A stretch of DNA of 64,000 bases from Atlantibacter subterraneus (GCF_027853245.1 NZ_JAPTZM010000003.1); one strand, 5' to 3'; positions 43,934 through 53,913 are shown, numbered from the stretch's first letter. Translations and numbers: made by a program. Notes: a model not told the origin generated them from the sequence alone.

Positions 43934-43950
43934 TTGGAAAATTTTTCCAA
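43934..43950. promoter_or_regulatory. AllR operator at gcl
   Basis: TTGGAAAATTTTTCCAA is a perfect 17-bp palindrome centred on one T, identical to the AllR operator known from the E. coli gcl promoter. It ends 24 bp before the gcl ATG, so it lies in or near the transcription start. Confidence 0.88.
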
Positions 43951-43974
43951 TATCTATCTGTAAGGAGAAGTAGC

Positions 43975-45756
43975 ATGGCCCGTATGAGAGCTGTAGACGC
44001 AGCAATGTATGTTTTAGAAAAGGAAGGCATCAACACGGCGTTCGGTGTGCCGGGTGCAGCAATCAATCCGTTCTATTCGGCAATGCGCCAGCACGGCGCA
44101 ATCCGGCACGTGCTGGCTCGTCATGTTGAAGGTGCGTCGCATATGGCGGAAGGGTATACCCGCGCCAGAGCCGGGAATATTGGCGTTTGCCTGGGGACAT
44201 CCGGCCCGGCTGGCACGGATATGATTACGGCGCTGTATTCCGCTTCGGCCGATTCCATTCCCATTCTGTGCATTACCGGCCAGGCTCCGCGCGCAAAATT
44301 ACATAAAGAGGACTTCCAGGCGGTGGATATTGAGTCTATCGCTAAGCCAGTCAGCAAAATGGCGGTAACGGTACGCGAGCCCGCGCTGGTACCGCGCGTG
44401 TTGCAACAGGCATTCCACGTGATGCGCTCGGGGCGGCCAGGCCCGGTACTGGTTGATTTACCTTATGATGTGCAGGTGGCGGAAATTGAATTCGATCCAG
44501 ACAGCTATGCGCCGCTGCCGGTCTATAAGCCGACCCCGACGCGTATTCAAATCGAAAAAGCCATCGCGTTGTTAAATGCGGCGGAACGCCCAGTGATCGT
44601 TGCTGGCGGTGGAGTCATTAACGCCGACGCAGCGGCGCTGTTACAGCGCTTCGCTGAAATTACCCACGTTCCGGTTATCCCAACCTTAATGGGTTGGGGC
44701 GTGATTGCGGACGACCATGAACTGATGGCGGGGATGGTGGGCTTACAGACGGCGCATCGTTACGGAAACGCCACGCTGCTTGCTTCGGACATGGTGTTCG
44801 GGATTGGTAACCGCTTCGCTAATCGCCATACCGGTTCGGTTGAGAAATACACTGCCGGGCGGAAAATTGTTCATATCGATATCGAAGCCACGCAAATTGG
44901 CCGCGTGCTGTGCCCGGACTTAGGCATTGTCTCCGATGCTAAAGCCGCGCTTGAGATGCTGATTGACGTAGCGGAAGAGATGAAGCGCAGCGGTAAACTG
45001 GTGAACCGTGAGGCATGGGTCGCTGAGTGTCAGCAACGCAAACGCACGCTGCTGCGCAAAACGCACTTCACTGAGGTGCCGGTTAAGCCGCAACGCGTCT
45101 ATGAAGAGATGAATAAAGCGTTTGGCCGCGATGTTTGTTATGTCACAACCATTGGGCTTTCGCAAATCGCCGCCGCGCAAATGCTCCATGTATTTAAAGA
45201 ACGCCACTGGATCAACTGCGGACAGGCAGGCCCGTTAGGCTGGACGATACCGGCAGCACTGGGTGTTTGCGTCGCCGATCCGCAACGTAAAGTTGTGGCA
45301 GTCTCGGGAGACTATGATTTCCAGTTTATGATCGAAGAACTGGCGGTAGGCGCGCAATTTAATATTCCTTATATCCACGTACTGGTTAACAACGCGTATC
45401 TCGGGCTGATTCGCCAGTCGCAACGTGCCTTCGATATGGATTACTGCGTGCAGTTAGCGTTTGAGAATATTAACTCCAGTGAAGTCAATGGGTATGGCGT
45501 CGATCACGTCAAAGTGGTTGAGGGCCTGGGCTGTAAAGCGATTCGGGTATTTAAACCTGAAGATATCGCTCCCGCGTTTGCGCAGGCAAAAGCATTAATG
45601 AAAAAACACCGTGTTCCCGTGGTAGTGGAGGTAATTCTCGAGCGGGTGACCAATATTTCTATGGGTAGTGAGCTTGATAATGTCACTGAATTTGAGGCAA
45701 CTACCGATAACGCCGATGATGCCCCGACAGAAATCTGCTTTATGAAATATGAATAA
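43975..45756 (+). CDS. gcl: Glyoxylate carboligase Gcl
   Basis: A 593-residue thiamine-diphosphate enzyme, identical in length to E. coli Gcl. It joins two glyoxylates to tartronate semialdehyde and CO2. The usual catalytic Glu of ThDP enzymes is replaced by Val51 (RHVEGASHMAEGY), the hallmark of Gcl; the ThDP-binding segment has SGDYDFQFMIEEL followed by NNAYLGLIRQ. Start 43975 follows TAAGGAGAAGTAGC. First gene of gcl-hyi-glxR-allW-allB-ybbY-glxK, behind a perfect AllR palindrome. Confidence 0.96.
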   Translation: MARMRAVDAAMYVLEKEGINTAFGVPGAAINPFYSAMRQHGAIRHVLARHVEGASHMAEGYTRARAGNIGVCLGTSGPAGTDMITALYSASADSIPILCITGQAPRAKLHKEDFQAVDIESIAKPVSKMAVTVREPALVPRVLQQAFHVMRSGRPGPVLVDLPYDVQVAEIEFDPDSYAPLPVYKPTPTRIQIEKAIALLNAAERPVIVAGGGVINADAAALLQRFAEITHVPVIPTLMGWGVIADDHELMAGMVGLQTAHRYGNATLLASDMVFGIGNRFANRHTGSVEKYTAGRKIVHIDIEATQIGRVLCPDLGIVSDAKAALEMLIDVAEEMKRSGKLVNREAWVAECQQRKRTLLRKTHFTEVPVKPQRVYEEMNKAFGRDVCYVTTIGLSQIAAAQMLHVFKERHWINCGQAGPLGWTIPAALGVCVADPQRKVVAVSGDYDFQFMIEELAVGAQFNIPYIHVLVNNAYLGLIRQSQRAFDMDYCVQLAFENINSSEVNGYGVDHVKVVEGLGCKAIRVFKPEDIAPAFAQAKALMKKHRVPVVVEVILERVTNISMGSELDNVTEFEATTDNADDAPTEICFMKYE

Positions 45757-45767
45757 GGAGAGGCAAA

Positions 45768-46544
45768 ATGCTACGTTTTTCAGCTAATTTATCGATGCTT
45801 TTTCTGGAATATGATTTTCTTGACCGCTTTGAGTATGCAGCAAAGTGCGGGTTTCGCGCCGTGGAATTTATGTTTCCTTATGACTATGCGCCAGAAGTAT
45901 TACAGGAAAAATTAGCGCGCTGGGAATTAAAGCATACGTTACATAATTTACCTGCCGGTGACTGGGCAAGCGGCGAACGCGGTATCGCCTGCATTCCGGG
46001 CCGTGAAGCCGAATTCCGCAACGGCGTCGCCCAGGCTATTGAGTACGCAAACGCGCTGGGCAATAAAAAAATTAACTGTCTGATCGGCAAAGTTCCGCAG
46101 GATGCGTCGCCTGAGGCAGTCCATCAGACCGTGGTGAATAACCTGCGCTATGCCGCTGGCGAGCTTGAAAAACAGGGACTGATGCTGCTAATTGAACCAA
46201 TCAATCACTTTGATATCCCCGGATTTTTCCTTACCGGAACGGCTCAGGGGTTGGCGTTAATTTCAGAAGTTGGATATGGCAATGTACGCCTGCAATATGA
46301 TATTTACCATATGCAGCGTATGGAAGGAGAATTAACCCAGACGCTGATTAACCAACTGCCGAAAATAGGCCACATTCAGATTGCGGATAACCCAGGGCGT
46401 GGCGAGCCGGGAACCGGAGAAATTAATTTCGATTATCTTTTTAACGTAATTAAAGCGTCTGATTATGATGGCTGGGTCGGGTGTGAATATAAACCCGTCT
46501 CGACCACTGAAAATGGGATTAGCTGGTTAACCCACGTACAATAA
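45768..46544 (+). CDS. hyi: Hydroxypyruvate isomerase Hyi
   Basis: A 258-residue TIM-barrel isomerase, same length as E. coli Hyi. It interconverts hydroxypyruvate and tartronate semialdehyde. Conserved stretches are MLRFSANLSMLFLEYDFLDRF at the start, LLIEPINHFDIPGFFL with a metal-binding Glu, and GHIQIADNPGRGEPGTGEINF. Lies 11 bp after gcl with GGAGAGGC as ribosome site. Codons are noticeably A/T-ending compared with flanking regions. Confidence 0.95.
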   Translation: MLRFSANLSMLFLEYDFLDRFEYAAKCGFRAVEFMFPYDYAPEVLQEKLARWELKHTLHNLPAGDWASGERGIACIPGREAEFRNGVAQAIEYANALGNKKINCLIGKVPQDASPEAVHQTVVNNLRYAAGELEKQGLMLLIEPINHFDIPGFFLTGTAQGLALISEVGYGNVRLQYDIYHMQRMEGELTQTLINQLPKIGHIQIADNPGRGEPGTGEINFDYLFNVIKASDYDGWVGCEYKPVSTTENGISWLTHVQ

Positions 46545-46624
46545 TCTTATTTTCTCATCGTTGTTAATGGCTTCCTGATTCAGGAACGGGCAACTATTGC
46601 TCAAAAAAGCAAAAGGAAGGTTAC

Positions 46625-47503
46625 ATGAATATTGGATTCATTGGTCTTGGTATTATGGGCGCGCCCATGGCTTTACGTCTTGCACAGGCAGGGCATCAAC
46701 TCTACGTGAGTAATTTAGGGCCGGTTGCCGCTGAGCTGCTAAATCTTGGCGCGAAAGTTTGCCCGACACCTCGGCTGGTCACTGAAAACGCCGACATCAT
46801 TATTATTATGGTCCCGGACACGCCTCAGGTTGAAGATGTCCTGTTTGGTATGGAGGGGTGTGCCGAAACCAGCCTCAATGGAAAAACAATCGTGGATATG
46901 AGTTCGATATCGCCTGTCGAGACCAAACGTTTCGCGTTGAAGGTGATTGAACTCGGCGGTGAATATCTTGATGCGCCGGTATCAGGCGGTGAGATTGGCG
47001 CACGCGAGGGGACTTTGTCCATTATGGTTGGTGGCAACCCGGATGTTTTTGACAAGGTCAAACCGCTTTTCGAATTAATGGGTAAAAACATCACCCTGAT
47101 TGGCGGTAATGGGGACGGGCAAACCTGTAAGGTGGCGAACCAGATTATTGTCGCGCTGAATATTGAAGCCGTCTCGGAGGCGCTGCTGTTTGCATCGAAG
47201 GCGGGTGCCGATCCTGGCCGGGTTCGTAAAGCGTTAATGGGCGGTTTTGCCTCTTCGCGTATTCTGGAGGTGCACGGCGAGCGAATGATCAAACGCACAT
47301 TCGCGCCCGGCTTTAAAATCGCTCTGCATCAAAAAGATCTTAATCTGGCATTACAGAGCGCTAAGGCGTTAGCGGTTAATTTACCCAATACCGCAACCTG
47401 CCAGGAATTATTTAATACTTGTGCTGCCAATGGCGGCAGTCAGTTGGACCATTCAGCGCTGGTACAGGCGCTGGAGTTAATGGCTAACCATAAAATCGCA
47501 TAA
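46625..47503 (+). CDS. glxR: Tartronate semialdehyde reductase GlxR
   Basis: A 292-residue beta-hydroxyacid dehydrogenase, as in E. coli. It reduces tartronate semialdehyde to D-glycerate with NADH. The Rossmann motif is GFIGLGIMGAPMA at residues 4-16; the substrate motif is DAPVSGGEIGAREGTLSIMVGG; the catalytic Lys is in GQTCKVANQIIVALNIEA. AAAGGAAGGTTAC precedes the ATG. Confidence 0.95.
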   Translation: MNIGFIGLGIMGAPMALRLAQAGHQLYVSNLGPVAAELLNLGAKVCPTPRLVTENADIIIIMVPDTPQVEDVLFGMEGCAETSLNGKTIVDMSSISPVETKRFALKVIELGGEYLDAPVSGGEIGAREGTLSIMVGGNPDVFDKVKPLFELMGKNITLIGGNGDGQTCKVANQIIVALNIEAVSEALLFASKAGADPGRVRKALMGGFASSRILEVHGERMIKRTFAPGFKIALHQKDLNLALQSAKALAVNLPNTATCQELFNTCAANGGSQLDHSALVQALELMANHKIA

Positions 47504-47611
47504 TAATAAGGGATGGCTCACGGGCCATCCTGACAAAAAAATAACAAATTTATTTTAACCGACAAGCTAAAGCTCATTGATGTTTTCCGATACGTGAAAT
47601 TAGAGGGATTT

Positions 47612-49081
47612 ATGGAAAATCAGGAACTAAAGCAAAGAGAGCTGTATCGTAGCAGAGGTTATAACGACGATCTTCTTCCTAAAACTGAACAGCAACGCAC
47701 CTGGCGTGCAATAAACTACTTCACTTTGTGGATGGGATCGGTTCATAACGTACCAAATTATGTCATGGTCGGTGGTTTTTTTATTCTGGGGTTGTCAACG
47801 TTAAGTATTATGCTGGCTATTATTGTCAGCGCTTTTTTTATCGCTTTCGTCATGGTGATGAATGGCGCAGCCGGAACACGTTACGGCGTGCCGTTTGCCA
47901 TGATATTACGCGCCTCCTATGGAATTAAAGGCGCGTTATTACCCGGGATTCTCAGAGGCGGTATTGCCGCTATTATGTGGTTTGGCCTGCAATGCTATGC
48001 CGGGTCACTGGCATTCTTAATTCTTATTGGCAAGATATGGCCCGATTTTTTAAGCCTCGGAGGCGATTTCAGTATTCTCGGGTTAAATTTACCGGGTTTA
48101 ATTGCCTTTATTATATTCTGGGCCGTCAACGTGATGATCGGTTTTGGCGGTGGCAGCGTATTGAATAAGTTTACCGCTATTCTGAATCCGTGCATTTATA
48201 TTGTGTTTGGCGGGATGGCAATCTGGGCAGTTAACCTGGTAGGGATTACCCCGATACTTGAGTACATACCCACCGGGGTAACGCAAAACGGCAACAGCGG
48301 GTTTTTAGTACTGGTGGTGATCAATGCCGTCGTTGCCGTATGGGCCGCGCCTGCGGTGAGCGCATCCGATTTTACCCAAAATGCCAAAGACTTTCGCCAG
48401 CAGGCGATTGGCCAGACGCTGGGGCTGGTGGTTGCCTATATCCTGTTTGCCGTTGCCGGGGTCTGTATTATTGCCGGTGCCAGCATTCATTACGGTGTAG
48501 ACACCTGGAACGTGCTGGATATTGTGCAGCGTTGGGACAGTTTATTTGCATCCTTCTTCGCGGTACTTGTTATTCTGATGACCACCATCTCAACCAACGC
48601 CACCGGGAATATTATCCCGGCAGGTTATCAAATTGCGGCAATCGCACCGACTAAGCTGACCTATAAGAATGGCGTTATGATTGCCAGTATTATTAGTTTA
48701 CTGATTTGTCCCTGGAAGCTCATGGAGAATCAGGACAGTATTTATTTATTCCTGGATATTATCGGCGGGATGCTGGGTCCGGTTATTGGTGTGATGCTGG
48801 CGCATTACTATATCGTTATGCGCGGTAATATTGATTTAAATGTCTTATACACTAAACCCGGCGATTATAAATTTTATGAGCATGGGTTTAATACCACTGC
48901 ATTTGTTGTCACGGTTATTGCTGTCATTATCTCACTGGGCGGGAAGTTTATTCCGCTGTTAGAGCCGCTTTCACGTGTTTCCTGGTTTGTCGGCGTCATT
49001 GTGGCCTTTGGTTTATATGCTCTTTTCAAAGGCAAAACGCCGCGGGCGTCAATTGAAAAAAAACCGGCAGGACAAAATTAA
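47612..49081 (+). CDS. allW: NCS1-family allantoin permease AllW (YbbW)
   Basis: A 489-residue nucleobase-cation-symport-1 transporter with about twelve membrane segments. It is almost identical to E. coli YbbW (484), including TLWMGSVHNVPNYVMVGGFFILGLS-type opening, VSASDFTQNAKDFR and TTISTNATGNIIPAGYQ. It is the likely allantoin importer of the pathway. The ATG at 47612 has TAGAGGGATT in front; the in-frame ATG near 47594 is less well placed. In E. coli a small gene ybbV precedes it; none is seen here. Confidence 0.94.
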   Translation: MENQELKQRELYRSRGYNDDLLPKTEQQRTWRAINYFTLWMGSVHNVPNYVMVGGFFILGLSTLSIMLAIIVSAFFIAFVMVMNGAAGTRYGVPFAMILRASYGIKGALLPGILRGGIAAIMWFGLQCYAGSLAFLILIGKIWPDFLSLGGDFSILGLNLPGLIAFIIFWAVNVMIGFGGGSVLNKFTAILNPCIYIVFGGMAIWAVNLVGITPILEYIPTGVTQNGNSGFLVLVVINAVVAVWAAPAVSASDFTQNAKDFRQQAIGQTLGLVVAYILFAVAGVCIIAGASIHYGVDTWNVLDIVQRWDSLFASFFAVLVILMTTISTNATGNIIPAGYQIAAIAPTKLTYKNGVMIASIISLLICPWKLMENQDSIYLFLDIIGGMLGPVIGVMLAHYYIVMRGNIDLNVLYTKPGDYKFYEHGFNTTAFVVTVIAVIISLGGKFIPLLEPLSRVSWFVGVIVAFGLYALFKGKTPRASIEKKPAGQN

Positions 49082-49153
49082 CGAAGTCACAAAAGTAGCA
49101 GTTATAAGCAATATCTGTCTCTAACATCTACTCTATAAAACATGGAGAGTCTT

Positions 49154-50515
49154 ATGTCATTCGATCTGATTATTAAAAACGGCACTGTTATTTTAGAGAA
49201 TGAAGCCCTCGTTACCGATATCGCAATAAAGGATGGAAAAATTGCGGCGATTGGTGAAGGGTTGAGTGGCGCGGCAAACGTCATGGACGCCACCGGCCTG
49301 GTGGTATCTCCGGGCATGGTTGATGCGCACACCCATATTTCAGAACCCGGTCGTACGCACTGGGAAGGCTATGAAACGGGCACCCGTGCGGCGGCGAAAG
49401 GGGGTATAACGACGATGATCGAAATGCCGCTTAACCAGCTTCCCGCTACGGTAGACCGTGCTTCAATCGAAATGAAGTTCGATGCGGCAAAGGGCAAACT
49501 AACCATCGATGCCGCACAGCTCGGCGGGCTTGTGTCATACAACCTTGACCGTCTGCATGAGCTTGATGAGGTGGGGGTTGTCGGCTTCAAATGCTTTGTT
49601 GCCACCTGCGGCGATCGCGGTATCGACAACGATTTCCGCGACGTAAATGACTACCAGTTCTGGCGTGGCACAAAGACCTTAGCAGAGCTGGGCCAGCCGG
49701 TGCTGGTACATTGCGAAAACGCGCTGATCTGTGACGAACTGGGTGACGTGGCGAAGAAAGAAGGGCGGCTGACCGCGCACGACTATGTCGCTTCCCGTCC
49801 GGTCTTTACCGAAGTAGAAGCCATTCGCCGCATTTTGTATCTGGCCAAAGTCACAGGTTGCCGCCTGCATATTTGCCATGTCAGCAGCCCTGAAGGCGTC
49901 GCTGAAGTGACGCGTGCCCGTCAGGAAGGACAGGATGTAACCTGCGAATCTTGCCCTCACTATTTTGTCCTCGATACCGGTATGTTTGAAGAAATCGGTA
50001 CGCTGGCAAAATGTTCCCCGCCAATCCGCGATAAAGCAAATCAGCAGGGCATGTGGGAAAAATTACTGAATGGCGAAATTGACTGCCTGGTGTCCGATCA
50101 CTCGCCATGCCCGCCGGAAATGAAGCAAGGCAATATTATGCAAGCCTGGGGCGGAATTGCGGGTTTGCAAAGCTGCATGGATGTGATGTTTGACGAGGCC
50201 GTGCAAAAACGCGGGATGCCGCTAACGCAATTCGCGCATTTGATGGCAACTAATGCAGCCGATATTTTTGGCCTGAAAAACAAAGGGCGTATTGCCCCTG
50301 GGAAAGACGCCGATCTGGTGTTTATCCAACCCAACTCTTCTTATGTGCTGAAAAATGAAGATCTGGAATATCGTCATAAAGTCAGTCCTTACGTCGGGTT
50401 TACTATCGGCGCGCGGATCATGAAAACCATTTTACGTGGCGAAGTGATCTATGACATTGAGTCTGGTTTCGCCAGCAAACCGATCGGTAAATTCATTCTT
50501 AAACATCAGCAGTAG
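49154..50515 (+). CDS. allB: Allantoinase AllB
   Basis: A 453-residue cyclic amidohydrolase, same length as E. coli AllB. It opens allantoin to allantoate. The binuclear metal site is shown by MVDAHTHISEPGR, the carboxylated Lys in GVVGFKCF, the His in LVHCENA and LHICHVSS, and the Asp in LVSDHSPCP. Start 49154 follows TGGAGAGTCTT; the ATG at 49142 adds four residues. A hairpin with a T run follows the gene. Confidence 0.96.
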   Translation: MSFDLIIKNGTVILENEALVTDIAIKDGKIAAIGEGLSGAANVMDATGLVVSPGMVDAHTHISEPGRTHWEGYETGTRAAAKGGITTMIEMPLNQLPATVDRASIEMKFDAAKGKLTIDAAQLGGLVSYNLDRLHELDEVGVVGFKCFVATCGDRGIDNDFRDVNDYQFWRGTKTLAELGQPVLVHCENALICDELGDVAKKEGRLTAHDYVASRPVFTEVEAIRRILYLAKVTGCRLHICHVSSPEGVAEVTRARQEGQDVTCESCPHYFVLDTGMFEEIGTLAKCSPPIRDKANQQGMWEKLLNGEIDCLVSDHSPCPPEMKQGNIMQAWGGIAGLQSCMDVMFDEAVQKRGMPLTQFAHLMATNAADIFGLKNKGRIAPGKDADLVFIQPNSSYVLKNEDLEYRHKVSPYVGFTIGARIMKTILRGEVIYDIESGFASKPIGKFILKHQQ

Positions 50516-50529
50516 CCCTCACTGATAAA

Positions 50530-50563
50530 GCTGTGCTCATTATTGTGGGCACAGCATTTTTCG
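50530..50563 (+). terminator. Hairpin with T run between allB and ybbY
   Basis: GCTGTGC pairs with GCACAGC across a 12-base loop, followed by ATTTTTCG. It may reduce transcription into ybbY-glxK. Confidence 0.65.
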
Positions 50564-50588
50564 TTTTATGAAGGTAAGGATATTTAAC

Positions 50589-51880
50589 GTGCTTAAGCTT
50601 AGCCGGGATAATGGGTTGTCAGGCTTTCAATGGTTATTTTTTATATTCTGCAATACGGTCGTCGTACCCCCGACGCTTAAATCCGCGTTTCATTTATCCG
50701 ATCAATCCACTTTTATGCTGATGCAATACGCTTTTATCAGCACCGCGCTTGCCTGTCTGGTTCAGGTTATATGGGGTCATAAACGGGCCATCATGGAGGG
50801 CCCGACGGGTCTGTGGTGGGGGACGATCCTCAGCGTTACTTTTGCCGAATCTTCACAGGGTACGTCGCTTGCCGATATCGGCGGAAGTTTTGCCGTGGGG
50901 ATTTCTTTGGCGGGTTTGCTTACGGTGCTGGTGGGGATCAGTGGCCTTGGCCAGCGTTTTTCTCGGCTGTTCCGCCCGTCGGTGATGGTGGTCTTTATGT
51001 TTCTGCTAGGGGCGCAATTAGTCACAATTTTTCTTAAAGGCATGTTGGGATTGCCATTTGGCGTAGTAACCGGAAGCATCTCCATTAAGTGGTTACCCTT
51101 TACGTTAGCGTTAGCGGTGGTCATGTTAATTATTGCCATCATTGTAATTACCCCCCGTAGAATCGCAAAATTTGCCATTCTTATCGGCACTCTGATTGGC
51201 TGGCTGTTTTATAAAATTTGGTTTGCTTCACCCGAACTGCTTTCAACCGCCGCCCCATGGCACTGGTTTCCACTTGGCGCACCAGAAAATATTAAGCCCG
51301 GCATTGTGATCACCGCTGTGTTGACCGGACTGGTCAATATTTCAAATACCTTTGGCGCTATTCGAGGGACCGATGTTTTTTATCCTGCGGCAAATGAGCA
51401 GGTTATTTATCGACGCAGTTTTATCGTTTCCGGTGCCATGACGATATTCACCGCGCCTTTAGGCGTGGTGCCCTTTTCGCCCTTCGTTTCCTCGGTAGGA
51501 TTGATAACCCAGACTGAAGATGCCAGCCGTCGGTCATTTATCCTCGGTAGTCTGTTTTTTCTGTTAATTGCGGTGGTTCCATGGTTAACGCAGTTTTTTG
51601 CGCTATTCCGCTCACCATTAGTAGCGCGGTGATGCTGGTAGCCTATTTGCCCTTACTCTGGTCAGCCTTACTGTTTGCCAAAATGGCAGAGTTAAGCCCG
51701 AGAACGATTTATCGAATCGCCATTCCCCTGTTTGTTGGTCTGTTTTTAATGAACATTCCGCCTGTGTTTTTATATGACATCCCTCTTACCCTGCGTCCGT
51801 TATTAAGCAACGGATTATTAATGGGCATATTACTGGCGGTACTGCTGGAAAATCTGTTGCCCTGGGACCGCTTTAAATAA
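50589..51880 (+). pseudogene. ybbY: Frameshifted uracil/xanthine-type permease YbbY
   Basis: Two overlapping frames together make a full YbbY (about 430 residues; E. coli 433). The first part runs from the GTG at 50589 (AAGGTAAGGA eight bases upstream) to VPWLTQFFALF and then stops at 51632. The second frame resumes with FCAIPLTISSAVMLVAYLPLL and ends at 51880. The join is the T6 run at 51594-51599: one extra T restores LTQFFCAIPL, matching E. coli LTRLFCSIPL. YbbY is an NCS2-family permease of unproven substrate. The lesion removes about the last 85 residues, some two to three membrane segments, so this is a pseudogene unless the base is a sequencing error or slippage rescues it. Confidence 0.85.
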
Positions 51881-51905
51881 TGAGCTTTTAATTAAGGATG
51901 AACCA

Positions 51906-53051
51906 ATGAAAATTGTCATTGCTCCCGATTCATTCAAAGAAAGTCTGAGCGCGCAGCGCTGCGCCCTGGCGATTAAAAAAGGGTTTAAAGAAATATTCCC
52001 GGATGCGCAATACCTGTGTTTGCCGATTGCTGACGGAGGAGAAGGAACGGTGGACGCTATGGTTGCCGCTACCCATGGCCGTACGGTTAGCGTTAACGTC
52101 ACCGGGCCGATGGGACTGCCAACGTCAGCCTGTTATGGCGTTACCGGCAATGGCGAAACCGCGATTATCGAAATGGCTTCTGCCAGCGGATTGATGCTGG
52201 TTAAGCCGGAACAGCGCAACCCGCTACTCGCGACAAGTTATGGCACCGGCGAGCTTATTGCGCACGCGCTGGACAGTGGCGTGCGGCATATCATTCTGGG
52301 GATTGGCGGGAGCGCGACGGTGGATTGCGGAATGGGTATGGCTCAGGCGCTGGGCGTGCAGTTCCTTGACGACAGAGGTCAGCGCCTGGGCTTTGGCGGC
52401 GGTGAGTTAATCCGCCTGGCAAAAGTCGATATGAGCCAATGCCATCCGTTACTGGCCGGGTGTCGTATCGATGTCGCCTGCGATGTTGAAAACACCCTGA
52501 CCGGGCCGAACGGCGCGGCGGCGGTATTTGGCCCTCAAAAGGGCGCAACGTCGGAAATGGTCGCGCAGCTTGAAGCGGGGTTGTGCCACTTCGCCAGCCA
52601 ACTGGCTGCCCTAACCGGGATTGATATCCATAATCTCAAAGGGGGCGGCGCGGCGGGTGGTATGGGCGTGGCCGCCTGCGTATTTCTGCATGCCACCCTC
52701 ACGCCGGGTATTGATATTATTATGCAGGCCGTTGGCCTGGAGCAGGCGCTGCGCGATGCGGATTTAGTGATTACCGGAGAAGGGCGTCTTGATAGTCAGA
52801 CCGTGGGCGGCAAAGCGCCGATTGGCGTTGCCCGGCTGGCGCGCCGCTATCAGGTACCTGTGATCGGTATTGCCGGGGTGTTGGGTGAAGGTGTGGAAAT
52901 GGTATACCCGCACGGAATCGACGCGGTATTCAGTATTCTTCCCCGGCTTGCACCGTTACCGGTGGTGCTGGCTGAAGGGGAAATTAATCTGGCGCAGAGC
53001 GCGCGTAATATTGCACAGGCGATAAAACTCGGTCAGACATTCGCCCGTTAA
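51906..53051 (+). CDS. glxK: Glycerate 2-kinase GlxK
   Basis: A 381-residue glycerate kinase of the GarK/GlxK family, the usual length. It phosphorylates D-glycerate to 2-phosphoglycerate, feeding glycolysis. It begins MKIVIAPDSFKESLSAQRCA and contains ADGGEGTVDAMV, GIGGSATVDCGMGMAQALG and GEGRLDSQTVGGKAPIGVA. Last gene of the gcl operon; convergent with allE. Confidence 0.95.
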   Translation: MKIVIAPDSFKESLSAQRCALAIKKGFKEIFPDAQYLCLPIADGGEGTVDAMVAATHGRTVSVNVTGPMGLPTSACYGVTGNGETAIIEMASASGLMLVKPEQRNPLLATSYGTGELIAHALDSGVRHIILGIGGSATVDCGMGMAQALGVQFLDDRGQRLGFGGGELIRLAKVDMSQCHPLLAGCRIDVACDVENTLTGPNGAAAVFGPQKGATSEMVAQLEAGLCHFASQLAALTGIDIHNLKGGGAAGGMGVAACVFLHATLTPGIDIIMQAVGLEQALRDADLVITGEGRLDSQTVGGKAPIGVARLARRYQVPVIGIAGVLGEGVEMVYPHGIDAVFSILPRLAPLPVVLAEGEINLAQSARNIAQAIKLGQTFAR

Positions 53052-53070
53052 TTCCCTTTCTGACTTTACG

Positions 53071-53100
53071 ATAAAAAAGACCACGGTTTTCACCGTGGTC
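53071..53100 (-). terminator. Terminator of the allDCE operon
   Basis: GACCACGG and CCGTGGTC form an 8-bp stem; read on the minus strand it is followed by six Ts. It lies just past the allE stop, between convergent operons. Confidence 0.85.
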
Positions 53101-53124
53101 AAACCGACTTGCTAAAAGAAACGT

Positions 53125-53907
53125 TTAAATTTCGACATCACGGTGACAATCTTTTGAATAAATATAACTGAATGTTTCGCTACCAACGCCATAGCCTGCC
53201 TGTAATGAATAAGCGCCCATAAATATGTAATCGCCTTTTTTCACCGGCACCCACTCATTATCGAGATTGTACATCCCCTGACCGCTAAGAATATAAGCGC
53301 CGTGCTCCTGAACATGGGTTTCGATATAGCCATGCGATGCGCCAGGTTCAAAGGAAAGAATATGCATGTTCATATCAAAATCGATTTCTTTCGGCAGGAA
53401 GTCCTGCAGTATGACGTTGCTCATTCCTTCATACTGAATACGTTCCAGCTGGCTGGTGTTGCCGCTAACGCGCCATGGTGCCCGACCCTCAATGCCTGTA
53501 TAACGACGCTTGTATAAAAAGAGCTGGCTCGTCCCGCTACTGGCATTGGTGAAGGTCATTTTCTCCCCTGGCGGGCAATACAGATACCCCCCCTGCGTCA
53601 GCGAGTATCGCTCATCGCCCGCGCAGGCGCTGATTGCGCCGCTAATCACATATAAAAAGGTTTCAATGCCAGGTGCGCCAAAGCCCTGATCATTGCCGCC
53701 GCCCGGATGCAGAGTAACTAGATAATCGACAAAGGTTGCACCCAGTTTGGGAGTAGACAGAATAGTGACATCACAATTTTCAAAACCGGGAATAATGTTT
53801 TTGACCAGTCCGTCTGGCGTGATTAACGCGTAATTGCCACGCTTAACAATCGCCCGTGACATCAATAAGTCCTGGGGATAGCCCGTATTATTATTTAAAT
53901 AACCCAT
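53125..53907 (-). CDS. allE: (S)-ureidoglycine aminohydrolase AllE
   Basis: A 260-residue bicupin (E. coli YlbA/AllE 261). It converts (S)-ureidoglycine to (S)-ureidoglycolate and ammonia. The C-terminal cupin carries the manganese site region HILSFEPGASHGYIETHVQEHGAYIL. Its ribosome site GAGGAG lies within the last codons of allC (stop-to-start gap 6 bp). Third gene of allD-allC-allE, known to be AllS-activated in E. coli. Confidence 0.95.
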   Translation of the reverse strand: MGYLNNNTGYPQDLLMSRAIVKRGNYALITPDGLVKNIIPGFENCDVTILSTPKLGATFVDYLVTLHPGGGNDQGFGAPGIETFLYVISGAISACAGDERYSLTQGGYLYCPPGEKMTFTNASSGTSQLFLYKRRYTGIEGRAPWRVSGNTSQLERIQYEGMSNVILQDFLPKEIDFDMNMHILSFEPGASHGYIETHVQEHGAYILSGQGMYNLDNEWVPVKKGDYIFMGAYSLQAGYGVGSETFSYIYSKDCHRDVEI

Positions 53908-53913
53908 TCGCTG

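Noticed and set aside
47511..47530. GGATGGC...GCCATCC hairpin after glxR as a terminator
   Set aside because: It is followed by TGAC and an A run rather than Ts on the plus strand, and the operon continues into allW.
51581..51880. Separate 99-codon membrane protein gene after ybbY
   Set aside because: Its sequence is the C-terminal end of YbbY in another frame, so it is treated as the second half of one broken gene.
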